64,000 nt of DNA from a bacterium BMS3Bbin10. Lineage in GTDB: Bacteria > Pseudomonadota > Alphaproteobacteria > Rhizobiales > Methyloligellaceae. Position 1 is the stretch's first letter; every line of letters begins with the position of its first letter. Below, one piece after another: positions 36,224 through 45,028 of the stretch. The translations under genes and the position numbers were made by a program. The DNA lies in assembly GCA_002897995.1 (NCBI GenBank), contig BDTT01000113.1, forward strand, positions 1-64,000, read 5' to 3'. The notes beneath the pieces are model-generated. The model was not told where the DNA came from and did not search any database. It worked only from the letters and a program-made list of their open reading frames with translations.

Positions 36224-36498
36224 TTCTTGCCCTCCCGCATTTGCGGGGCGGCCAGGGCGACATGCTCAATCTCGTGGGTCACCGTATCGCGCGTCACGAT
36301 GAGCCAGCAGCGGCACCCGGACCCATGGTGCCAGTATTCCCTGTGCCGCCCGGCGGGATTTTTGCGCAGATACACATAGTCCATCCAGGTTTCGAGACCG
36401 GCGGCCTCGGGCGCTTTGGGCCGTGTTTTGGCGGCATCGCCGCCATAGGTGAATTCGCTTAAGGGTCTTGGGCCGCACCAGGGGCAAGCTATGCGCAT
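36220..36498 (-). CDS. soxD: Sarcosine oxidase delta subunit
   Basis: A 92-aa zinc-binding subunit. I start it at MRIACPWCG (36498) behind GAGGAGCGG; the longer ORF is out of frame with soxB. Zn ligands are Cys5 and Cys8 (CPWCG), a His (EYWHHGSG) and Cys in GCRCW. It fits the SoxD family length. It lies ten bases after soxB and overlaps soxA (ATGA). Confidence 0.92.
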   Translation of the reverse strand: MRIACPWCGPRPLSEFTYGGDAAKTRPKAPEAAGLETWMDYVYLRKNPAGRHREYWHHGSGCRCWLIVTRDTVTHEIEHVALAAPQMREGKK

Positions 36499-36508
36499 TT
36501 GCCGCTCC

Positions 36509-37765
36509 TCAGTGCCTGCCGGGGCACGGACCGGCCCCGTTTTCATTGATGACAAGCCCGGTCTCGAAGCGCGAAAGCGTAAAACCGGACGCCAGTTCAT
36601 GGGGCGCGTCATTGGCGATGAGATGGGCCATGGTCCAGCCCGAAGCAGGCGTGCCCTTGAAGCCGCCATAGCACCAGCCGCCATTGAAATAGAGACCCTT
36701 TACGGGCGTCTTCGTGATGATCGGGCTGCCGTCCATGGTCATGTCGTTGATGCCGCCCCAATGGCGCAGCAGGCGCAGGCGCGAGAAACAGGGCATGAAG
36801 GACGCGGCGGCGGCCGCCACGTCCTCCAGCGCCTCCATATTGCCGCGCTGGGCATAGCTGTTATAGCCGTCGAGAGAACCGTTGAAGACAAGCCCGCCCT
36901 TGTCCGACTGGACGACGGCGAAATGGGCCGCGCCGAAACTGACAACCGTATCGAGAACGGGTTTGACCGGCTCGGTGACGAAGGATTGCAGCACATGGCT
37001 CTCGATGGGCAGCCGCAACCCGGCCATGCCGGCCACCAGGGTCGAGTGCCCGGCGACGATAATGGCGACCTTTTTGGCCCTGATGGAGCCGCGGTTTGTC
37101 TCCACTGCGCGCACGCGGCCCTTGCCGGTTTTGATGCCGGTCACTTCGCAATTCTGGATGATGTCGACGCCGCGCGCATCGGCGCTGCGGGCATAGCCCC
37201 AGGCGACGGCGTCATGGCGCACGCTTCCACCACGCGGCTGAAGCAGGCCGCCAAGTATGGGGAAGCGTGCGCTGGGAGAAAAGTCGATGATCGGCACCAG
37301 CTTGCGCACTTCTTCGCGGCCGAGCAGCACCGCATCGACGCCATTCAGCCGCATGGAATTGCCGCGCCGGATGGCGGCGTCGCGCTGCGCGGGGGTATGG
37401 AAGGTGACGAGTACGCCGCGCTGGCTCAGCATCACATTGTAATTGAGGTCGCCCGAGAGCCCTTCCCACAGTTTGAGCGAATGCTCGTTGAAGGCAATAT
37501 TGTCCGGGCACAGGTAATTGGAGCGCACAATCGTCGTGTTGCGCCCGACATTGCCGTTGCCGAGATAACTCTTCTCCAGCACGGCCACATTGGTCACCCC
37601 GTGATTGCGCGCCAGATAATGTGCCGTTGCCAGGCCATGCCCGCCGCCGCCGATGATAACCACGTCATAGGCGGGTTTGGGTTCGGGCTCGCGCCAGACC
37701 CGGGGCCAGCGCCTGTGGCCCGTGAAGGCATTGCGAATGAGCGACACGGCGGAATAGCGCATCAC
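36509..37765 (-). CDS. soxB: Sarcosine oxidase beta subunit
   Basis: A 418-aa DAO-family flavoprotein, the catalytic subunit with FAD and covalent FMN. The Rossmann motif is VVIIGGGGHGLATAHYLA, and the N-terminal YSAVSLIRNAFTGHRRWP is typical of SoxB. Its C-terminal active-site region reads GGWCYGGFKGTPASGW. It oxidises sarcosine or a related secondary amine. ATGATG at the start overlaps the MmgE/PrpD stop, so all five genes are translationally linked. Confidence 0.93.
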   Translation of the reverse strand: MMRYSAVSLIRNAFTGHRRWPRVWREPEPKPAYDVVIIGGGGHGLATAHYLARNHGVTNVAVLEKSYLGNGNVGRNTTIVRSNYLCPDNIAFNEHSLKLWEGLSGDLNYNVMLSQRGVLVTFHTPAQRDAAIRRGNSMRLNGVDAVLLGREEVRKLVPIIDFSPSARFPILGGLLQPRGGSVRHDAVAWGYARSADARGVDIIQNCEVTGIKTGKGRVRAVETNRGSIRAKKVAIIVAGHSTLVAGMAGLRLPIESHVLQSFVTEPVKPVLDTVVSFGAAHFAVVQSDKGGLVFNGSLDGYNSYAQRGNMEALEDVAAAAASFMPCFSRLRLLRHWGGINDMTMDGSPIITKTPVKGLYFNGGWCYGGFKGTPASGWTMAHLIANDAPHELASGFTLSRFETGLVINENGAGPCPGRH

Positions 37766-39144
37766 CCTTCGCCCCTCAAAATTCCGCTCACGGAGTCCGC
37801 GCGCTCAATGCTCCAGAGAGCGGACAGGAGCGTTTCGCAGCGCTCGCGCGGCCACCCGGCAAAGTCGCAGCAGTCGCGGAATTTTTCCGACAGCGCTTCA
37901 TCGCTCAGCGGATTTTCAGGCATTCCGGCCGGCGCACCCAGGAAACCCGACACTTCGCGCCCCTCCCGCGTCACAAGTGTTACGCGCGCACATTCAGGAT
38001 AGCGGGGCTGATACTCTTCACCGTTCAGATCTTCGGCTTCGGCCATCTCCACGCGTTCCATGGCGGCGCGCAGCCGTGCATCGGCAAGGCTTTCAGCGGA
38101 AATCTGCCCCGGCCCGAGCGCGCCATAGGCCAGGATGCAGCCAATCGCAAAGGGCATCGAGAACTGCGCCTGCGCGGGGGTGGCGGGCGTATCGTGCACC
38201 AGGCTGATCTTGACGAGGCGGGGCACCTCGCAGCGCACGGACGCGATATGCTCGCGGTCCAGTTTATTTTCCGCGATTAAAGTCCCGGTGAGTTCCATTG
38301 CCGCCTGCGCGGCGGAACACACCGGGTGACGCTTGATGGCGATACCCGGTTCCATCAAGCGCCATGTCTGGCCCAACTCTTCAAGACCGGCCGCATCCGC
38401 CCTGCCCTCATTCATCAGCGCCAGAAGCCCGCGCGGGTCCTCGAAGACCTGGAGCGGAGCGCTGTGGCCCTGTGCGGCAAGCAATGCGGACTCAACCCCA
38501 AGGCGGGCGGCCTGCCCGGCGAGAATGGGCTTGGCGTCGGTGCCGAGCATGGCGACCATGCCATGGGCTCCAAGCGCGGCCAGCGCGATCGCGCGCGCGG
38601 TAGCGTCCGCGTCCAGTCCCCCGGCTTTGGCGGCGCCCGCCGCCGCGCCGATGGCGCCAAGCGTGCCGGTGGCCCACCAGCCGCGCATATAGTGAGTGTC
38701 GGTGAGCGTCAGCCCCAGCGCATAGGCGGCTTCCGATCCGGCAATAAAGGCTTCCAGAAATTGCCCGCCCGCAATGTCCGCCTGCTGCGCCGCGGCCAGC
38801 ACGGCGGGGAGGACAATGGTCGAGCCATGAAGCACGCCGGCATAGCTTGTGTCGTCGAAGTCGAGGGCATGGGCGGCGGTGCCGTTGGCCAGCGCCGCAC
38901 CGAGGGCCGATGCGCTGTGCGCCGTGCCGAGCAGGGTGCAGGCTCCCGATCCATACTGGCCCGAGACATGCGCGCGGAGCCGTTCGGCCACCCCCGTCCG
39001 GCTGCCGGCAATGGCAACGGCGCTGGTATCGATAATGCAGCGCCGGGCGACGTGAAGCGCCGCTTCGGGCACATGGCTCAGCGAAAGGCCCGAGACCCAT
39101 GCGCCGAGACGCTCTGCAATGCCTGCTGAATGGACTTTACGCAC
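37762..39144 (-). CDS. MmgE/PrpD-family protein
   Basis: A 460-aa member of the MmgE/PrpD family, which includes 2-methylcitrate dehydratase, cis-aconitate decarboxylase and iminodisuccinate epimerase. Family-like features are ALDFDDTSYAGVLHGS near residue 95, GYWATGTLG-like WWATGTLGAIGAAAG, and KRHPVCSAAQAAMEL. It has a GTG start. It is the first gene of the sox operon and divergent from the RpiR regulator. Given the sarcosine oxidase next to it, a role in breakdown of an N-substituted amino acid such as an iminodisuccinate-like compound is possible but unproven. Confidence 0.8.
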   Translation of the reverse strand: MRKVHSAGIAERLGAWVSGLSLSHVPEAALHVARRCIIDTSAVAIAGSRTGVAERLRAHVSGQYGSGACTLLGTAHSASALGAALANGTAAHALDFDDTSYAGVLHGSTIVLPAVLAAAQQADIAGGQFLEAFIAGSEAAYALGLTLTDTHYMRGWWATGTLGAIGAAAGAAKAGGLDADATARAIALAALGAHGMVAMLGTDAKPILAGQAARLGVESALLAAQGHSAPLQVFEDPRGLLALMNEGRADAAGLEELGQTWRLMEPGIAIKRHPVCSAAQAAMELTGTLIAENKLDREHIASVRCEVPRLVKISLVHDTPATPAQAQFSMPFAIGCILAYGALGPGQISAESLADARLRAAMERVEMAEAEDLNGEEYQPRYPECARVTLVTREGREVSGFLGAPAGMPENPLSDEALSEKFRDCCDFAGWPRERCETLLSALWSIERADSVSGILRGEG

Positions 39145-39172
39145 GCGCCCCGTTCCCGGCCCTTGATTCTAT

Positions 39173-39190
39173 TTGAAACATATGTTTCAA
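39173..39190. promoter_or_regulatory. 18-bp perfect palindrome, probable RpiR operator
   Basis: TTGAAACATATGTTTCAA is its own reverse complement. It lies 29 bases before the MmgE start (39144) and 58 bases before the RpiR start (39248), in an AT-rich gap. RpiR-family sites commonly have TGAAA/TTTCA half sites. It is well placed to control both divergent operons. Confidence 0.65.
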
Positions 39191-39247
39191 TTATGATTAG
39201 ACAATAATACATATATTACGAGTAAGACAATCAAGTCCATTGGCAAA

Positions 39248-40144
39248 TTGGGAAAACGCCAGTTGCAGACAGTAGAATCGATACAGGACCGGGTCATGAC
39301 CCGGATGGACGAGCTCAGCCCGAAATTGCGGAGCGCGGCCGAGTTTGTCGTGGCGCACCCCGATGAGGTCGCGACGCGCACGCTCCGCCAGGTCGCCAAG
39401 GCGGCGAAGCTGACCCCGCCGACCCTGTCGCGGCTCGCCCGCGCGCTCGACTGCGACACTTACGAGGATTTGCGCGAAATCTGCCGCGGCGAGCTGAAGC
39501 GCCGCAACCGCGTCCTCGCCGACAAGGCGCAGGAGCTGTTGCAGCTCTCATCGGGCAATGGCCAGGCGGGCAAACCCGGCGTGTTTCTGGTTCAGGCCCG
39601 CTCGGCCATGGAAAACGTTCAGGAACTGATGGAGACGATTGAACTGGACAGGCTGCGCGCGGCGGCCGACGCCCTCGCCAATGCCCGCAAGGTTGTGCTG
39701 CTCGGCGCCACCAGCGGGCTGGCCATGGTCAGCTATTTCCGCTGCATGGCGAGCATGGCATTCGATAACTGGCGGGTCGCGGGAGCCGACGGCGCTTTCT
39801 GGGCGACGGAGATCGCCAAGCTCGGACCTGAAGATGCGGTCTTTTTCGTTTCACTGCGGCCCTATGCGGACCAGCCGGTTCGCGCGGCGCAGATCGCCGC
39901 CGAGACCGGGGCGCAGATAATAGCGGTTACCGACAGCCTCAAGTCTCCCCATGCCCGTGTCGCGACGCACTGTTTCATCGTGGAGACCCAGAGCCCGCAA
40001 TTTTTCCCCTCTCATGTGGCGCCGCTGGTGCTGATCGAGGGCCTGATGGGCATGGTCGTGCGGCGCGCCGGGAAGCAGGCCGCCGCGCGCATACAGTCGT
40101 CAGAATCAACGGGACATGTATTGCAGGAGTATTGGGTCACTTAG
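39248..40144 (+). CDS. RpiR-family transcriptional regulator
   Basis: A 298-aa regulator with an N-terminal RpiR HTH (about residues 20-95, TLRQVAKAAKLTPPTLSRLAR) and a C-terminal SIS domain (about 125-270, ARKVVLLGATSGLAMVSYF and DAVFFVSLRPYADQ). The start shown is TTG 39248; ATG 39296 (MTRMDELS) is an alternative that would remove 16 residues. It is divergent from the MmgE-sox operon and precedes the amino-acid transporter, with a perfect palindrome in the shared gap. It probably controls both, with an unknown, perhaps non-sugar, effector. Confidence 0.88.
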   Translation: MGKRQLQTVESIQDRVMTRMDELSPKLRSAAEFVVAHPDEVATRTLRQVAKAAKLTPPTLSRLARALDCDTYEDLREICRGELKRRNRVLADKAQELLQLSSGNGQAGKPGVFLVQARSAMENVQELMETIELDRLRAAADALANARKVVLLGATSGLAMVSYFRCMASMAFDNWRVAGADGAFWATEIAKLGPEDAVFFVSLRPYADQPVRAAQIAAETGAQIIAVTDSLKSPHARVATHCFIVETQSPQFFPSHVAPLVLIEGLMGMVVRRAGKQAAARIQSSESTGHVLQEYWVT

Positions 40145-40357
40145 GCGGCCCGGCAAAAATAGAGAGTCGACATCTCAGGGGTTTGAGGAGACTATTTTTT
40201 CTACGAATACCCGGTCAGGAGCAAAAATCCATTTTTCCGGCCGGGGGTTTAGCTGGTGCCGCGATCGATTGAAAATGCCGAATGGCAGCATGACCGCAGC
40301 ACTGAAATTTTGCAGGGGCCGAAGTTGGCCCGAATTTCGAGTAGGGAGGAAGTCAGC

Positions 40358-41203
40358 ATGAAGTTGAAAAAGACAGCCATTATCGCCGGCGTGGCGGCGG
40401 CGCTCACCCTGGGCGTTGCGATGACGAAGGCGGATCAGGCCTATGCCGGAAACGACCGTTTCAAAAAAGTTCTGGCGCGCGGCGAACTCGTCGTCGGCGT
40501 CAAGGCCGACTACAAGCCCTGGGGCTTTCGCGATTCCAGCGGCAAGATCGTCGGCATGGAAATCGACATGGCCCAGGACGTCGCCAAGGCGATGGGCGTC
40601 AAGCTGAAGCTCATTCCGGTGCAGTCGTCGAACCGCATGCAGTTCCTGCAGCAGGGCAAGATCGATCTGATGATCGCGACCATGTCGGACAAGGCCAACC
40701 GCCGCAAGGTCGTTGGCATCGTTGACCCCAATTACTACACCTCCGGCACCAATGTTCTGGCCAAGAAGGGCGTGGTCAAACAGTGGTCGGATTTGAAGGG
40801 CAAGCCCGTTTGCGGCAAGCAGGGCGCCTTCTACAACAAACAGGTGTCCAGCCGCTATGGCGCCAAGATCGTCGCTTTTGTCGGCAACGCGGAAGCCAAG
40901 CAGGCGCTGCGCGACGGCAAATGCGTGGCTTGGGTCTATGACGATTCATCGATCATGGCCGACCTGGCGTCGGGTCAGTATAATGACTATGAAATGCCGA
41001 TGAAGACGGAAGACGACACCCCCTGGGGTCTCGCGGTTCCGCTGGATGAAAAGGGGAGCATCTGGGGAAATTTCATGTCCGGCATGATCTATAACTGGCA
41101 CCGTACTGGCCGGCTCATCGAGCTTGAGAAGAAGTGGGGCATCCAGCCCACCGCCTATCTCGTGACAATGAAGAAGAAGTTCGAAGCCTACCAGCCTAAA
41201 TAG
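40358..41203 (+). CDS. Amino-acid ABC transporter, periplasmic binding protein
   Basis: A 281-aa family-3 solute-binding protein. I start it at MKLKKTAIIAG (40358) behind GGGAGGAAG. Signal peptide about residues 1-30 (AALTLGVAMTKADQAYA). The mature protein has the PBPb fold: GELVVGVKADYKPWGF, MEIDMAQDVAKAMG, VQSSNRMQFLQQGKIDLMIATM. It binds a polar amino acid or related compound in the periplasm. The two permeases, ATPase, threonine-synthase-like enzyme and ureohydrolase follow, and the substrate is probably shared with that cluster. Confidence 0.9.
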   Translation: MKLKKTAIIAGVAAALTLGVAMTKADQAYAGNDRFKKVLARGELVVGVKADYKPWGFRDSSGKIVGMEIDMAQDVAKAMGVKLKLIPVQSSNRMQFLQQGKIDLMIATMSDKANRRKVVGIVDPNYYTSGTNVLAKKGVVKQWSDLKGKPVCGKQGAFYNKQVSSRYGAKIVAFVGNAEAKQALRDGKCVAWVYDDSSIMADLASGQYNDYEMPMKTEDDTPWGLAVPLDEKGSIWGNFMSGMIYNWHRTGRLIELEKKWGIQPTAYLVTMKKKFEAYQPK

Positions 41204-41217
41204 GCAGGCAATGAATT

Positions 41218-41247
41218 GGCGCGGCTCCCGCATGAGGGAGCCGCGCC
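41218..41247 (+). other. Intercistronic stem-loop after the binding-protein gene
   Basis: GGCGCGGCTCCC (41218-41229) and GGGAGCCGCGCC (41236-41247) form a perfect 12-bp stem with a six-base loop. No T-tract follows. Like the hairpin after tauA, it probably protects the binding-protein message and lowers expression of the downstream permeases. Confidence 0.65.
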
Positions 41248-41299
41248 GGATTCATCGGCGGAATTCCTTTGCCGGGCTTTTATAGGAGGGGGGTCGCTC

Positions 41300-42040
41300 T
41301 TGGAACTGTTCGGCGACTTTTTCAAACAGCTCTACGACACGACGGGCTGGAACTTTGTGATCTTTTACGATCAGGTCGAGTGGGACCGGTTCATCGCCGC
41401 CATCTGGACGACGATCAGGCTCATCATCGCCTGCCTGATCTTCAGCGTTATCGTCGGCTTCGCCGGAGCCTGGGCGCAGGGGGCGAAGTCCAGAATCATC
41501 CGTTACGGCATGGCCGGATATATCCAGTTCTTCCGCAACACGCCGCCCTTCGTGCAGATTCTTTTCTTCTATTTCGTGGTTGGAAACCTCACCCCCTCCT
41601 ATGACGCGGGCGGCTATCAGCAGGCCTATATTGGCAGTTTCGGCTGGGCGGTTATTTCACTGGGGTTTTTTGCCGGCGCCTTCAATACCGAAATTTTCCG
41701 CTCGGGCATCGAGGCCGTTCCTGAATCGACGGTCGAAGCAGCCTCCTCGCTGGGCTACACGCGGCTGCAATCCTACATCTATGTCGTCTTTCCGCTCGCT
41801 TTCAGGGTCTGCCTGCCGGCGCTCAACAACAACCTCGTCAATCTGCTCAAGACCACGACGCTGGCCTATGGCATCGCGGTGCCTGAAATGATGTACACCG
41901 CCAACCAGATCTGGTCGGACAATGTCAATGTGCCGGAAATGATGATTGTCCTGTTTTTATTCTATGTCGGGCTGGTCGCCGTTCTGGTCTGGGGCATGCA
42001 CCGGTGGGAGAAGGCCATGAAAATTCCGGGGTATGGCTGA
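41300..42040 (+). CDS. Amino-acid ABC transporter, permease 1
   Basis: A 246-aa permease of the His/Glu/Gln family. I start it at TTG 41300 (LELFGDFF), seven bases after GGAGGGGGG; the longer ATG start at 41216 would run across the stem-loop. About five membrane helices are seen. The EAA-like ATPase-docking loop reads AASSLGYTRLQSYIYVVFPLAF. It ends in TGATG, overlapping permease 2 by one base. Confidence 0.87.
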   Translation: MELFGDFFKQLYDTTGWNFVIFYDQVEWDRFIAAIWTTIRLIIACLIFSVIVGFAGAWAQGAKSRIIRYGMAGYIQFFRNTPPFVQILFFYFVVGNLTPSYDAGGYQQAYIGSFGWAVISLGFFAGAFNTEIFRSGIEAVPESTVEAASSLGYTRLQSYIYVVFPLAFRVCLPALNNNLVNLLKTTTLAYGIAVPEMMYTANQIWSDNVNVPEMMIVLFLFYVGLVAVLVWGMHRWEKAMKIPGYG

Positions 42041-42975
42041 TGGCTGCGCCCGGAACCAGGGACGCCTCCGGCGATCGCACGGCCGCGATACCCGAAAAGA
42101 AACGAATGGATGTGCTGCTGCCCATCGCGCGCCGTCAGCAATCCCAGGCAATGATCGAACGGCTGGAAGGCACTTTCCGGCTCAATCTTCAGCCGCACCA
42201 CGCCATCTGGATGCTGCTTCTGTTCGTGCTGACCGTCGGCACCGCGCAGGCGCAGGCGCCCAAGGAGCTCATCAGCCCCATCGAGGCGCTGATCAAATGG
42301 ATGCCGTTCATTCTGTGGGGGCAGGAAGGAACGCTGAACGGTTTCGCGCTCAATCTCATGATCTCCTTTTTTGCCATGCTTTTCGGCACGGTTGCCGGCG
42401 TAACGCTCGGGCTGATGCAGATCTCACTGCTGCTGCCGGTGCGCAAGGGCTCCTGGCTCGTCACCCAGTTCTTCCGCAACTCGCCCTGGCTGGTGCTGCT
42501 GTTCACCATCATGCTGCTGTTTCCCTTCGAGATCGATCTGGGTTTTGCGATCATTCCGGTTCCCGACTGGATGAAGGCGGTGATCGGATTTGCGCTGCCG
42601 GTGATGGCGAATATTTCCGAGGTCGTGCGCGGCGCGGTTCGCTCGCTGCCCACGGGCCAGTGGGAGTCCGCCGAGAGCCTGGCCTTCAGCCGGCGTCAGA
42701 CCCTGTGGATGATCATTCTGCCGCAATGTTTCAAGCGGATGATCCCGCCGTGGATCAACTGGTACTGCATCCTGGCCATGGCGACGCCGCTGGCCTCGAT
42801 CATGGGCGTTGAGGAATCCGTTTCCTACACGGCGCAGGCGATGAACGCGGAAGGCGACCGGCCGGAGCTGCTGCCCGTCTTCTATCTGTTCCTGCTGGTC
42901 ATCTTTTTTGTCTACACCTACCCGATTGCGCGCTGGTCGATCCGGCTTGAGAAGAAGTTCACGATCAAGACGTAA
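42040..42975 (+). CDS. Amino-acid ABC transporter, permease 2
   Basis: A 311-aa permease starting ATG 42040 ([10 protein letters not shown]), overlapping the permease 1 stop (TGATG). The first 60 residues are a charged cytoplasmic tail ([18 protein letters not shown]), longer than usual. Six or so helices follow, with the EAA loop [21 protein letters not shown]. It completes the heterodimeric channel with permease 1. Confidence 0.88.
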   Translation: MAAPGTRDASGDRTAAIPEKKRMDVLLPIARRQQSQAMIERLEGTFRLNLQPHHAIWMLLLFVLTVGTAQAQAPKELISPIEALIKWMPFILWGQEGTLNGFALNLMISFFAMLFGTVAGVTLGLMQISLLLPVRKGSWLVTQFFRNSPWLVLLFTIMLLFPFEIDLGFAIIPVPDWMKAVIGFALPVMANISEVVRGAVRSLPTGQWESAESLAFSRRQTLWMIILPQCFKRMIPPWINWYCILAMATPLASIMGVEESVSYTAQAMNAEGDRPELLPVFYLFLLVIFFVYTYPIARWSIRLEKKFTIKT

Positions 42976-43007
42976 CGGCGCCAGACCCTATAAGGGGAGT
43001 TCGAAAA

Positions 43008-43775
43008 ATGAGTGATGCGAAAAAAGCAGCCGGATGGACACCCGAACAGCCGATGGTCTCCATCAAGGACCTGCACAAGTCGTTCGGCGACCTGGAGGTG
43101 CTGAAGGGCATCTCGCTGGACGTCATGAAGGGCGAATGCATTTGCATCATCGGCCCGTCGGGGTCGGGAAAGTCGACGCTGATCCGCTGTGTGAACGCCC
43201 TCAACGACATCCAGAAGGGGTCCATTCTGGTCGAGGGCCAGGAGGTCAACGACCCCGACCTCGACAAGCTGGAATTGCGCAAGAAAGTCGGGATGGTGTT
43301 CCAGCAATATAATCTGTTTCCCCACAAGACGGCGATCGAAAACATCATGATGGCGCCGATCACGGTGCTCAAACAAGACAAGGAAGACGTCGCAAAGCAC
43401 GCAAAAAGCCTCATCAGGAAGGTGCGCCTGGAGGGCAAGGAAGACAGCTACCCGGGCGAGCTTTCAGGGGGCCAGCAACAGCGCGTCGCCATCGCACGCG
43501 CACTCGCCATGACCCCCGATGTGATGCTGTTCGACGAGGTGACGGCGGCGCTCGATCCCGAAACCGTCAAGGAGGTGCTGGTCACCATCCAGGAGCTGGC
43601 CGAGGAGGGCATGACCTGCATTCTCGTGACCCACGAGATGGGCTTCGCCAAGGAGGTCGCGGACCATATCTATTTTACCGACCGCGGCGTGATCGTGGAG
43701 CATGGACCGCCCAAAACCTTCTTCAAGAAGGCCAAGGACCCCAGGACAAAGGAATTTCTGAGCCAGATCCTGTAG
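43008..43775 (+). CDS. Amino-acid ABC transporter, ATPase
   Basis: A 255-aa ATPase of the polar amino acid family (GlnQ/HisP-like). Walker [11 protein letters not shown]-loop [16 protein letters not shown], signature [15 protein letters not shown], Walker [15 protein letters not shown], switch His CILVTHEMG. Walker B has EVTAALD in place of the more usual EPTSALD, which is known in this subfamily. It energises permeases 1 and 2. Confidence 0.92.
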   Translation: MSDAKKAAGWTPEQPMVSIKDLHKSFGDLEVLKGISLDVMKGECICIIGPSGSGKSTLIRCVNALNDIQKGSILVEGQEVNDPDLDKLELRKKVGMVFQQYNLFPHKTAIENIMMAPITVLKQDKEDVAKHAKSLIRKVRLEGKEDSYPGELSGGQQQRVAIARALAMTPDVMLFDEVTAALDPETVKEVLVTIQELAEEGMTCILVTHEMGFAKEVADHIYFTDRGVIVEHGPPKTFFKKAKDPRTKEFLSQIL

Positions 43776-43784
43776 AGTGCCCGC

Positions 43785-45023
43785 ATGGGCGATCCGTCAC
43801 CGAATGCGAGTTTTGTTTCCCATCTGGAATGCAGCCGCACGGGCGCGCGCTACAGCCATGACCGCTTCCGCTTCGTATCGGATGCGGGCGCGCCCCTGCT
43901 CGTGCGCTATGATCTGGAAGCCCTGAAGGGCGCAATCACCAAAGAGAAACTGGCCGGGCGGGCGCCCGACATGTGGCGCTATCTGGAATGGCTCCCCCTC
44001 GCCAGCCGCGACGACATTGTCAGCCTCGGCGAGCAGATCACGCCGCTCCTCCCCCTGCCCCGCCTGGGCGCGGAACTCGGGGCCGGTGAAATCCTCGTGA
44101 AAGACGAAGGCCGCCTGCCGACGGGAAGTTTCAAATCGCGCGGCATCGCGGTTGCCGTGTCGATGGCCAAGGCCTTCGGCGTGAAACATATCGCCATGCC
44201 GACGGCCGGAAACGCCGGCGCGGCGCTCGCCGCCTATTGCGCGCGGGCCGGGATTGAAAGCACCGTATTCTGCCCCGACGACGCGCCTGAAATCACCATC
44301 CGCGAAATCGCCTATCACGGAGCGCGGACCTATCGCGTCAACGGGCTGATCAATCATTGCGGCGAGATCGTCGCCGCCGGGACTGAGGAAATGGGCTGGC
44401 TCGACCTTTCGACCCTGAAGGAGCCCTACCGCATCGAGGGCAAGAAGACGATGGGGCTGGAGCTCGCCGAACAGTTGGGCTGGGCGCTTCCCGATGTCAT
44501 CTTCTACCCCACCGGAGGCGGGACCGGGCTCATCGGCATGTGGAAGGCGTTCGAGGAACTGGGGGCCATGGGATGGATTGGCGCAAAACGCCCGCGCATG
44601 GTCGCGGTGCAGTCGACCCGCTGCGGTCCTCTCGTCAAAGCCTTCGATGCGGGCCATGATGAAGTCATGGAACCCTGGGAGCCGGCCGATACGCTGATCC
44701 ACGGCGTGCGCGTGCCAAAGCCGTTCGGCGACCGGCTGTGCCTGAAAGTCATGCGAGACAGCGGGGGCTTCGGGTCGATGGTGGATGATGAGGAAGTGAT
44801 CGCGGCGCGGGCCGAAATCGCGCGCGCCGAAGGCGTGCATCTGTCTATTGAAGGCGCGGCCTGTTTCGTCGCCTTCCGGCAGGAACTCAAGAGCGGCAGG
44901 GTATCGAAGAGCGAGCGCGCCGTGCTGTTCAACTGCGCCAGCGGCCTCAAGGCCGAACTTCCCCCCGCCGGGACCCGCATCGACCGGCATAAACCACTCG
45001 ATTTTACAAAATCAGGACCTTAA
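43785..45023 (+). CDS. Threonine-synthase-like PLP enzyme
   Basis: A 412-aa fold-type-II PLP enzyme. The Schiff-base lysine is Lys117 (PTGSFKSRG), the phosphate-binding Gly-rich loop TGGGTGLIGMW, and the substrate loop PTAGNAGAALAAY. The sequence is ThrC-like, but its catabolic-looking operon, directly after an amino-acid transporter and before a ureohydrolase, suggests it acts on the imported compound rather than in threonine synthesis. It may catalyse beta- or gamma-elimination or replacement on an amino acid. The start is nine bases after the ATPase stop. Confidence 0.75.
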   Translation: MGDPSPNASFVSHLECSRTGARYSHDRFRFVSDAGAPLLVRYDLEALKGAITKEKLAGRAPDMWRYLEWLPLASRDDIVSLGEQITPLLPLPRLGAELGAGEILVKDEGRLPTGSFKSRGIAVAVSMAKAFGVKHIAMPTAGNAGAALAAYCARAGIESTVFCPDDAPEITIREIAYHGARTYRVNGLINHCGEIVAAGTEEMGWLDLSTLKEPYRIEGKKTMGLELAEQLGWALPDVIFYPTGGGTGLIGMWKAFEELGAMGWIGAKRPRMVAVQSTRCGPLVKAFDAGHDEVMEPWEPADTLIHGVRVPKPFGDRLCLKVMRDSGGFGSMVDDEEVIAARAEIARAEGVHLSIEGAACFVAFRQELKSGRVSKSERAVLFNCASGLKAELPPAGTRIDRHKPLDFTKSGP

Positions 45024-45028
45024 CGACC

